Source of the DNA: Listeria ivanovii subsp. londoniensis | GTDB lineage: Bacteria > Bacillota > Bacilli > Lactobacillales > Listeriaceae | DNA: 64,000 nt | Reading direction: 5' to 3' | NCBI RefSeq assembly: GCF_000763495.1 | Contig: NZ_CP009576.1 | Location: forward strand, 630,001-694,000 | Shown here: piece after piece, positions 58,480 to 64,000 of the stretch | How positions within the stretch are numbered: position 1 is the stretch's first letter | How the letters are laid out: each line of letters opens with the position of its first letter | Notes under the pieces: model-generated | The model's input: the letters and a program-made list of their open reading frames with translations, nothing else | The model's database searches: none | What the model was told of the DNA's origin: nothing | Program-made: the position numbers and the translations under genes

Positions 58480-58520
58480 TTTGAAAATAAAAGGGTTTTA
58501 AATATACATTTTTAGGTTAT
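58480..58520 (+). promoter_or_regulatory. Promoter region of the HdeD-like gene
   Basis: TTGAAA (58481-58486) and TATACA (58503-58508) with a 16-base spacer suit sigma A. Within it GTTT (58495-58498) and GGTTAT (58515-58520), 16 bases apart, resemble a sigma-B promoter (GTTT...GGGTAT) with one mismatch. Confidence 0.4.
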
Positions 58521-58593
58521 TATAGTTAAGACTAATAATATTTCATTAAAAGTGAGGTTGAATTAGAACAAATTAAGGGAGTTGAAATAAAAG

Positions 58594-59121
58594 ATGAAAA
58601 CATTTACACGTATTCTTGTTTTATTAGCAGGGATTGCAATGATTGCACTAGGGATTTGGTTCTTATTCCATCCGGGGATTTCGTTACTAACCTCAACATT
58701 AATGTTTGGTTTCTTGCTACTAATTTCTGGTATCTTTCATACAGTTTCTTATTTCTCAGACAAGAAAATGCAGAAAGTTTCTGGTTGGGTTCTAGCTGAT
58801 GGTATTTTATCTATCTTATTAGGTTTCTTGCTATTATTTAATGAATTTGCAGGTACAGCAACACTCGTATTACTATTTGGTATGTGGGTATTATTTGCTG
58901 GTATTATGCGTACAATTGGTGCGTTTACTGCTAAACAAAACAATGTTCAAGGATGGGGCTGGATTTTAACAATCGGTATCATTGGTATTATTGTTGGGTT
59001 TATCGCACTTTTCAATCCAGTTGTTTCCGCAATTGGTATCGTACTTATCGTTGGTATCTTCTTCATTGTTCAAGGTATCAGTGCAATCGCAACATTTTTC
59101 TTTATTGGAAAAGCCAACTAA
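58594..59121 (+). CDS. HdeD-family membrane protein
   Basis: 175 residues after AAGGGAGTTG. Six short membrane segments built as three hairpins of repeated form (IALGIWFLFHPG, SILLGFLLLFNEFAG, IIVGFIALFNPV) diagnostic of the HdeD/DUF308 family. E. coli HdeD is linked to acid resistance; in Listeria the homologue I recall is stress-inducible. Its terminator is split by the IS element that follows. Confidence 0.88.
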   Translation: MKTFTRILVLLAGIAMIALGIWFLFHPGISLLTSTLMFGFLLLISGIFHTVSYFSDKKMQKVSGWVLADGILSILLGFLLLFNEFAGTATLVLLFGMWVLFAGIMRTIGAFTAKQNNVQGWGWILTIGIIGIIVGFIALFNPVVSAIGIVLIVGIFFIVQGISAIATFFFIGKAN

Positions 59122-59138
59122 TAAAAAAACGAACCCAG
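59122..59138 (+). terminator. Left arm of an interrupted terminator
   Basis: AAAAAACGAACCCA here pairs perfectly with TGGGTTCGTTTTTT at 60659-60672 beyond the IS. Without the IS and one CAG copy this is a standard hairpin right after the HdeD-like stop. Confidence 0.85.
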
Positions 59139-59166
59139 TGTAGTGCGCCCCCAAAGTTAGACCAAA
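59139..59166 (+). repeat. IS left inverted repeat
   Basis: TGTAGTGCGCCCCCAAAGTT begins this 28-base end; it differs at three positions from the right end read on the opposite strand. Confidence 0.92.
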
Positions 59167-59193
59167 AAATCTAACTTTGGAGGCGTATTTTAA

Positions 59194-59748
59194 TTGGCTA
59201 AATATGATGATGGATTCAAGAGAAAAGTAGTGGAAGCTTACCAAAACAGCGAAGGTGGTTATGGCACACTCGCTCAGCGCTTTGGTATATCACATTTTTC
59301 TCTGGTTAGAAAATGGGTGAAGATTGTAGAGAAACGGGGGTTTGAAGCATTACAAAGGCGAAGAACGAAACAACATTACACTTCCCAATTCAAGCAAAAT
59401 GTCCTACACTATTACTTAAATAGCGGTGACTCTTACCTGGATGTTGCCTTGCAGTATGGTTTGCCTTCAGGGTATTTACTTCAAAGTTGGCATCAAAAAT
59501 TTCTGCGAGAAGGCATCGAAGGTCTTTCACCAAAACAGAAAGGACGACCTTCGATGTCCAAGAAAAAGAAACAAATTCAGCCCAAGAAACCCATGACACG
59601 GGAACAAGCATTAGAACGAGAAAACGAATTATTACGTGCAGAACTTGCTTTTATAAAAAAGCTCCGCGCTTTAGGAATGGATGTCCCAGAACGACTCAAG
59701 AACGAGATGCCCGAATCATCCACGAACTCCGAAGTGAGTTCCGATTAA
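59194..59748 (+). CDS. IS3-family transposase OrfA
   Basis: 184 residues from a TTG at 59194 with GGAGGCG upstream. Two helix-turn-helix segments of the IS150/InsJ kind (GTLAQRFGISHFSLVRKWVK; DVALQYGLPSGYLLQSWHQK) and a C-terminal leucine-heptad coiled coil (REQALERENELLRAELAFIKKL). Binds the IS ends and supplies the N-terminus of the OrfAB transposase after frameshifting. Confidence 0.93.
   Translation: MAKYDDGFKRKVVEAYQNSEGGYGTLAQRFGISHFSLVRKWVKIVEKRGFEALQRRRTKQHYTSQFKQNVLHYYLNSGDSYLDVALQYGLPSGYLLQSWHQKFLREGIEGLSPKQKGRPSMSKKKKQIQPKKPMTREQALERENELLRAELAFIKKLRALGMDVPERLKNEMPESSTNSEVSSD
59655..59661 (+). promoter_or_regulatory. Programmed -1 frameshift site
   Basis: A-AAA-AAG read in the orfA frame as ATA AAA AAG. 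Slippage by -1 joins ...ELAFIKK to APRFRNGCPR of orfB. Confidence 0.85.
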
Positions 59749-60587
59749 CGATTCTTCTACAAGCCACAAAATTTCCTAAAGCGACCTACATGTATTGGCA
59801 AAAACGATTAGAACAGAAAAATCCAAATGCATCATTAGAGAAAAAGATTCAAGAAATTTTTGATGAGCATCACGGAAACTATGGCTATCGCCGGATTCAA
59901 CTAGCGTTGAAGGCACAAGGAATAAAGGTCAATCAGAAAAAAGTTCGACGAATTATGGGTAAACTTGGGCTAAAAGGATCCAAGTTTATTCGGAAATCTC
60001 GCAGATATAATTCTTACAAAGGAACTATTGGACGAGTGGCAAAAAACCGTATTCGTCGACGTTTTTATACATCCATTCCTCATCAAAAAGTGACCACGGA
60101 TACATCGGAATTCAAATATTACGAGCGTGATAAAAACAAGCAGCTAGTTATCAAAAAATTGTATTTAGATCCTTTCCTTGATATGTTTAACGGAGAAATT
60201 TTATCGTATCGAATTTCTGAGCGTCCCAACGCTAAAGCCATTATGGATGCCCAAAAAGAAGCGATGGACCGTACCGATGATTGCCCCTATCGTCGTACGT
60301 TCCACTCTGACCAAGGATGGGCTTACCAAATGAAAGCATACAAAAAGCAGTTAACCAAGCAAAACATCTTTCAAAGTATGTCACGAAAAGGGAATTGTTT
60401 TGACAATTCTCCGATGGAGAATTTCTTTGGACTGTTAAAGCAAGAAATGTATTACGGGGTAATTTATGCCAGCTTTAAACAATTGAAGCAAGCAATAGAA
60501 GATTGGATACATTACTACAATCATCATCGAATTAAAACGAAACTTGGTTGTAGTCCTATTCAGTACCGCGAACAGATGACCGCATAA
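59660..60587 (+). CDS. IS3-family transposase OrfB (DDE integrase)
   Basis: The frame is open from 59487, but the useful product starts at the frameshift. HTH_21-type block EIFDEHHGNYGYRRIQLAL, then rve integrase core with D in VTTDTSEFKYY, D in RTFHSDQGWAYQ and E in NSPMENFFGLLKQEMYYG, followed by YYNHHRIKTKLGCSPIQYR. The DDE triad and closing motif are complete. Confidence 0.93.
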
Positions 60588-60617
60588 AAAATACCAACCA
60601 GATTTCTCTGGTCGGCA

Positions 60618-60645
60618 TTTGGTCTAACTTTTGGGTCTCACTACA
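60618..60645 (-). repeat. IS right inverted repeat
   Basis: On the minus strand it begins TGTAGTGAGACCCAAAAGTT and matches the left end at 25 of 28 positions. Confidence 0.92.
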
Positions 60646-60673
60646 CAGTTGTCAAAATTGGGTTCGTTTTTTA
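60646..60673 (+). terminator. Right arm of the interrupted terminator
   Basis: CAG target-site copy, then loop TTGTCAAAAT and the arm TGGGTTCGTTTTTT that once closed with 59124-59137. Confidence 0.85.
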
Positions 60674-60696
60674 GTTTTATTGAGTGAAATGATTTC

Positions 60697-60746
60697 CAAA
60701 ATAAAGATAAGTAGCTATCTAAATCACTTGGATAGCTGCTTTTTTA
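60697..60746. terminator. Terminator of the LPXTG gene
   Basis: GTAGCTATC / GATAGCTGC arms; U-rich on both sides, overlapping the gene stop at 60744. Confidence 0.75.
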
Positions 60747-62057
60747 TGCTTGTTTTTTACGCAGCATAATCACCGCTCCACTTGCTAAAAGAAGACCAGC
60801 AAATGAGAGTGGAAGAGAGGTGGCATCGCCAGTTTTTGGTAATTTTTTTAATGTTTCTTTTTTATTTACAATTTTAATCATTGGTTTCACTTCTGACTTA
60901 GGTTCTAAAGGACGCAAGTTATGAATTTGATTTATAAATTCATCCAATTCATTATAGCTATATATCGCTTCTTCACTATAAGCAAATAAAGCTGCATAAG
61001 CAATTAGGCTAAATTCATCCCCCGATTTTAGGGGCTTTTCTAAAGTTAAGATAAAATCTCCATTTTCATCGGAGTATGTATCCGCAAGTATATTTCCATC
61101 AAGATCATTCATTTCTACTAAGGCATAAGGAGATGTAGTTCCATAAATAGTGGAAGCAGTACTCGTTGTTGTATTAAATGTTGGTGTTTTAAGTGTGGGT
61201 ACATTATTGACTACAAGGTATGAGATGGATGCTTCTCTTTTGTTCCCAGCTGGGTCTGTCGCAATAATAATTGCTTCATGGTAACCTAGTGCAGTACTAC
61301 GAGCTTCATGTCCTGGTTTGTAGGATAATTTGACCTTCCCTGAGTTATCAGAAACTTTAACAAAGCCACTGTAGTCTAGAGTGCCACCTTTTGGTATCAC
61401 AGGTAGAATTGATTGAATTAAAATTGTCGGTGGAGTTTGATCTGTAACAGAGAAAGTGGCAACCAACTCTTCTATAACCTCCCCTTTAGTTGCGACAATA
61501 GTCGTTGTAAAGGAGCCAGTTTTTTTAGTAGAGGGGGCGTCAGATTTAAATTTCAAAGTTACGTCAGGTGCAGCGTCTACGAACTGATTTGGTTTAGGTT
61601 TAGAATCTTGGGCAATGATTGGTGTAGTTGTTTTTAAATTTGCTAGTGGTGTTGCTGCGTTTACAGTATAGTTAACGGTGAGTTCGGTTGATGTAGCATC
61701 ATCAAAATTTACAACAATAATTGTGGAGTAATTTCCAGATGTAGTTGTAACTGGCTGTCCATTTTTAAAGGCAAAAGTTGGATTGTTGCTGTCATCATTA
61801 ATTGTTACAAAATTACTTGCCGCTGAATTAACACCAATATCAAATGTAAGTCCTGCTTTTGCAATAACGGCATTTGGTGAAGCTTTTAAATTATTTTGTT
61901 TTTTTTCTTCCGGAGTATTTATTTCTGTTCCTTCAGGTGTTACAATAGTTCCCGTTTCTTTTGTCTCTTCTGTGTCTGTTGCATAAGCAGGTGTACTAAT
62001 TGAAAAAGCAAAACCAAATGCTAATGTTAGTGCTATCCCTTTTTTTAAGTTCTTCAT
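60744..62057 (-). CDS. LPXTG-anchored surface protein with Ig-like modules
   Basis: 437 residues. Signal peptide (to about residue 27), spacer rich in Thr/Glu, several Ig-like modules (including DUF5011-like KLSYKPGHEARSTALGYHEAII, shortened, and a Big-type module about 290-370 with YGTTSPYALVEMNDLDG), then LPKTGDA, a hydrophobic helix and RKKQA. Sortase A would anchor it to peptidoglycan. No leucine-rich repeats, so not an internalin. Possibly accessory at this site. Confidence 0.9.
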   Translation of the reverse strand: MKNLKKGIALTLAFGFAFSISTPAYATDTEETKETGTIVTPEGTEINTPEEKKQNNLKASPNAVIAKAGLTFDIGVNSAASNFVTINDDSNNPTFAFKNGQPVTTTSGNYSTIIVVNFDDATSTELTVNYTVNAATPLANLKTTTPIIAQDSKPKPNQFVDAAPDVTLKFKSDAPSTKKTGSFTTTIVATKGEVIEELVATFSVTDQTPPTILIQSILPVIPKGGTLDYSGFVKVSDNSGKVKLSYKPGHEARSTALGYHEAIIIATDPAGNKREASISYLVVNNVPTLKTPTFNTTTSTASTIYGTTSPYALVEMNDLDGNILADTYSDENGDFILTLEKPLKSGDEFSLIAYAALFAYSEEAIYSYNELDEFINQIHNLRPLEPKSEVKPMIKIVNKKETLKKLPKTGDATSLPLSFAGLLLASGAVIMLRKKQA

Positions 62058-62176
62058 TTGCTGTCCTCGTTTCTTTATTTATGTAGTATAGTACTAATTA
62101 ATTATAACTGGGGGAACTTTCAAAAGAAAGCGATAACATATTATTTATAAAATTATATTACAAAAATGTGACAATG

Positions 62177-62214
62177 AAAAAAGCACATATTCTTGTTGAA
62201 TACATGCTTTTTAA
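62177..62214 (-). terminator. Terminator of the Crp/Fnr gene
   Basis: Minus-strand AAAAGCATGTATTC / GAATATGTGCTTTT with T tract, just after the stop. Confidence 0.85.
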
Positions 62215-62219
62215 GGCAA

Positions 62220-62921
62220 CTATAAATATGACTTATATGTATTAGTTAAATTTTGCTTATGGGTTTCAAAATCGTTTATCCGCCAAGGCTTTGGTGATAA
62301 AGTAAGAATGCCTTCTTCCTCTAATTTACGTAAATTTGTTGCCACATAAGCGCGCGCTAAATTTAAATAGTTACCTAATATTTTTTGAGTAAAATAGTAT
62401 GGGATAAGGCATGATCCATCTGATTCAATCCTACCAAAACGTTCGCCACAAGCAATTAATCCTGCTAATACTTTCTCGTTAGAAGGTAAATTGACATAAG
62501 CTTCTCGTTCTAAAATTGGTTGAATCATACTTTGCATTAATGCGTTCATTTGCCAAAAAACATCTGGGGAGCTTAAAAACTTGCCAAGCACATACTTACG
62601 CTCAAATTGATACACGCTAACTTCACTAATTGTCGTATAGTTAACAGGTGATTTAGCGTCACCTAGCATTGTAAGTGGCCCGATAGAATCTTTCTTTCCT
62701 AGGAAGCTAATAATGCTATCTTCTTTACATGTGTTTTTGCTCATGGAGACAACCCCTTCTTCAATTATATAGAAGTGGGTAGTTTCTTCTCCTTCTGTTA
62801 AAATCTTTTGGTTGCGTCTGAAGCGAATTCTTTTATATGGAAGAACTGCTTCATTAGAATCTTTTAACAAATCAAGTAAATCTGCGCTGTAAAAATTATT
62901 TTCCTCGTTTAATAATGACAT
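62220..62921 (-). CDS. Crp/Fnr-family transcription regulator
   Basis: 233 residues. A cyclic-nucleotide-binding fold (IRFRRNQKILTEGEETTHFYIIEEGVVSM, in part; ISFLGKKDSIGPLTMLG) joined to a winged helix (TQKILGNYLNLARAYVATNLRKLEEEGIL). It lacks the Cys cluster of Fnr. Same overall build as PrfA but it is not PrfA. Target genes are unknown; the neighbouring LPXTG and BioY genes are candidates only by position. Confidence 0.88.
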   Translation of the reverse strand: MSLLNEENNFYSADLLDLLKDSNEAVLPYKRIRFRRNQKILTEGEETTHFYIIEEGVVSMSKNTCKEDSIISFLGKKDSIGPLTMLGDAKSPVNYTTISEVSVYQFERKYVLGKFLSSPDVFWQMNALMQSMIQPILEREAYVNLPSNEKVLAGLIACGERFGRIESDGSCLIPYYFTQKILGNYLNLARAYVATNLRKLEEEGILTLSPKPWRINDFETHKQNLTNTYKSYL

Positions 62922-62996
62922 AAACCGAGTCCCCTTTTCTCAGTATGAATCATTATTATTATATAGGAGAAAAGGTGAAATGTGTATTAATGGGGC

Positions 62997-63545
62997 TTAT
63001 GAAGCTTTAAGTAGTTTTGCTTTGAGTAAACGGTCGCGAATCAGGATACCTAAAACGGCAGCAAAAACTGCTTTAATAATACCAGGAATTACAAATGGCA
63101 CCATTCCTGTTAAAAAGGCAGTAGGCCAATCAAGACCTGTGCTAATTTTAAGCCATAGCACTCCAAATATAAGTGTAACTATTGCGCCTAAAATATTGGC
63201 AACAATGGCAAAAGGAACAGTGAATTTAGTTCTTTGCAGAAACCAACCCGTAAGAAGGGCGTTAAAAATAAAGCCAATAATAAAGCCGCCAGTTGGTCCA
63301 AAAATAATACCAATTCCTGCGGTCATACCTTGAAATACAGGAATACCAACAGAACCAAGAACAATATAAACTAAAACGGAAATCGTACCATGTCTAGCTC
63401 CAAGAATAGTTGCTGCTAGACCAACTGCAAAAGTCTGTCCAGTAAGTGGAATTGGACCAAGTGGAATGGCTACTTGAGCTAGTATTGCAATAATGACTGC
63501 AAAGAGTGCATCTACTACTAAAAATTTCAATTTCTGATCACGCAT
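62997..63545 (-). CDS. bioY: Biotin transporter BioY (ECF S component)
   Basis: 182 residues from the ATG at 63545 with AAGGAGAG upstream. Six membrane segments; BioY signatures PIPLTGQTFAVGLAATILGARHG (in part), GRRG-equivalent AGIGIIFGPTGGFIIGF. Captures biotin and works with the shared ECF energising module encoded elsewhere. Its upstream region has a BirA operator. Confidence 0.93.
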   Translation of the reverse strand: MRDQKLKFLVVDALFAVIIAILAQVAIPLGPIPLTGQTFAVGLAATILGARHGTISVLVYIVLGSVGIPVFQGMTAGIGIIFGPTGGFIIGFIFNALLTGWFLQRTKFTVPFAIVANILGAIVTLIFGVLWLKISTGLDWPTAFLTGMVPFVIPGIIKAVFAAVLGILIRDRLLKAKLLKAS

Positions 63546-63562
63546 AAATAAATCTCTCCTTA

Positions 63563-63593
63563 ATGTAAACTTATTACTAAAACAGGTTAACAT
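63563..63593. promoter_or_regulatory. BirA operator upstream of bioY
   Basis: ATGTAAAC, 15-base spacer, GTTAACAT: a match to the biotin repressor site pattern (TTGTAAAC-N14-16-GTTTACAA class). Located 18 bases ahead of the bioY start. Confidence 0.85.
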
Positions 63594-63685
63594 TTATCGA
63601 TTAGAAAAACAATACTATTTTTTTCGGTTAGTACCTTGCATTGAATACTAGTGTATGATAAACTATAGCAGTACTGAATAATATT

Positions 63686-63707
63686 TAGTAGTGACTTGTC
63701 ATTACTA
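63686..63707. promoter_or_regulatory. Palindrome upstream of the padR gene
   Basis: TAGTAGTGAC-TT-GTCATTACTA, 9 of 10 arm positions complementary, 32 bases before the start. PadR regulators commonly repress their own genes through such ATGT/TGAC-rich dyads. Confidence 0.6.
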
Positions 63708-63738
63708 GTAGGAAATAATCCAGAATGGAGGAGTTAGC

Positions 63739-64000
63739 ATGGAGGTTAACCCACAATTCAAAAAAGGTGTACTGGAACTTTGCTGTTTATTTTTAATTCA
63801 AAAGAAAGATTGCTATGGATATGAATTGGCCAATCAAGTCTCGAAATATATTGAGGTAGCAGAAGGTGCTATTTATCCCGTACTTAGAAGACTAGTCAAA
63901 GAAGAATATTGTTCTACTTACTTAGTGGAGTCAAATGAAGGACCATCAAGGAAATATTACCAACTAACCGTAAAAGGTGAGATTTACTTAAACGAGCTTA
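63739..64000 (+). CDS. PadR-family transcription regulator (partial)
   Basis: 87 residues are visible before the right edge. PadR winged helix: VLELCCLFLIQKKDCYGYELANQV, in part, then EGAIYPVLRRLVKEEYCSTYL and GPSRKYYQLTVKGEIYL. Start at 63739 after GGAGGAG. In many Firmicutes such a gene is followed by a membrane protein it controls; that part is outside the window. Confidence 0.92.
   Translation, partial: MEVNPQFKKGVLELCCLFLIQKKDCYGYELANQVSKYIEVAEGAIYPVLRRLVKEEYCSTYLVESNEGPSRKYYQLTVKGEIYLNEL

Larger units (their letters stand above)
59139..60645 (+). mobile_element. IS3-family insertion sequence (IS150-like), intact
   Basis: 1507 bp with 28-base terminal inverted repeats matching at 25 positions (59139-59166 and 60618-60645, ends TGTAGTG...), flanked by the 3-bp target duplication CAG (59136-59138 and 60646-60648). 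It carries orfA and orfB in -1 frame relation with an A-AAA-AAG slippery site. All parts look intact, so it may be active and recent. Confidence 0.95.

Noticed and set aside
58966-59244. Minus-strand frame across the IS left end
   Set aside because: Antisense to the HdeD-like gene and transposase with low-complexity composition.
62220-62921. Crp/Fnr gene as prfA
   Set aside because: The residues do not match PrfA beyond the shared fold, no PrfA boxes (TTAACANNTGTTAA) were seen in the window, and no virulence genes are adjacent.

Overview
The window reads as a low-GC Firmicute chromosome and, specifically, as a Listeria of the sensu stricto group. The strongest markers are iap (p60 cell-wall hydrolase) divergent from secA2. 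Further support comes from the gdhA-his-hisJ block, the WxL surface-protein trio, and the order photolyase, DhaL/DegV fusion, FNT transporter, metX-metY, HdeD, Crp/Fnr, BioY, PadR, which I recall as Listeria core order (not checked here). A xylR-xylAB locus and a p60 with three LysM repeats point to a xylose-fermenting species such as L. welshimeri, L. seeligeri or L. ivanovii rather than L. monocytogenes. I cannot settle the species by eye.

Layout. 1-8201 (+) is an L-arabinose/arabinan operon: ABC permease end, YesL-like membrane protein, GH51, GH43, araB, araD, araA, mutarotase. It ends in a debris zone (8202-9652) holding an IS3-type orfA scrap, a serine-recombinase tail and a broken glycosyltransferase. 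9928-19478 is gdhA, the complete nine-gene histidine operon hisZGDBHAFIE (-), divergent hisJ, and a small MGMT-like gene. 19558-24408 holds a nucleoid-associated protein, a purine permease behind a purine riboswitch, and a GH1 glucosidase with its GntR regulator. 24542-28695 is xylR-xylA-xylB with a clear XylR palindrome. 28746-31037 holds a split ThrE-type exporter, a PC4-like protein and an esterase-fold protein whose nucleophile position is Asp.

31459-37807 is a probable carbohydrate island: sugar isomerase/epimerase, PTS IIBC and IIA, DeoR regulator, ICMT-like methyltransferase, and CoA-disulfide reductase with a rhodanese domain. 37901-44767 is rRNA methyltransferase, iap, secA2 and an AI-2E family permease. 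45076-49380 is the WxL surface cluster. 49489-58147 contains photolyase, small membrane proteins, the DhaL/DegV fusion, FNT channel and metX/metY under a SAM riboswitch. 58594-64000 has an HdeD-like protein, an intact IS3-family element sitting in the loop of a transcription terminator, an LPXTG protein, a Crp/Fnr regulator, BioY with a BirA operator, and the start of a PadR regulator with a probable autoregulatory palindrome.

Functional themes are pentose catabolism (two pathways meeting at xylulose-5-phosphate), autonomous histidine synthesis, SecA2/p60 and WxL/LPXTG surface export, and riboswitch control of purine and methionine genes. I found no CRISPR array, tRNA or rRNA, and no convincing wholly new system. 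The most unusual items are the Ser-to-Asp esterase-fold protein, the IS in a terminator loop, the paired repeats before the deoR/ICMT genes, and the 10-bp phased repeats before the PTS operon.
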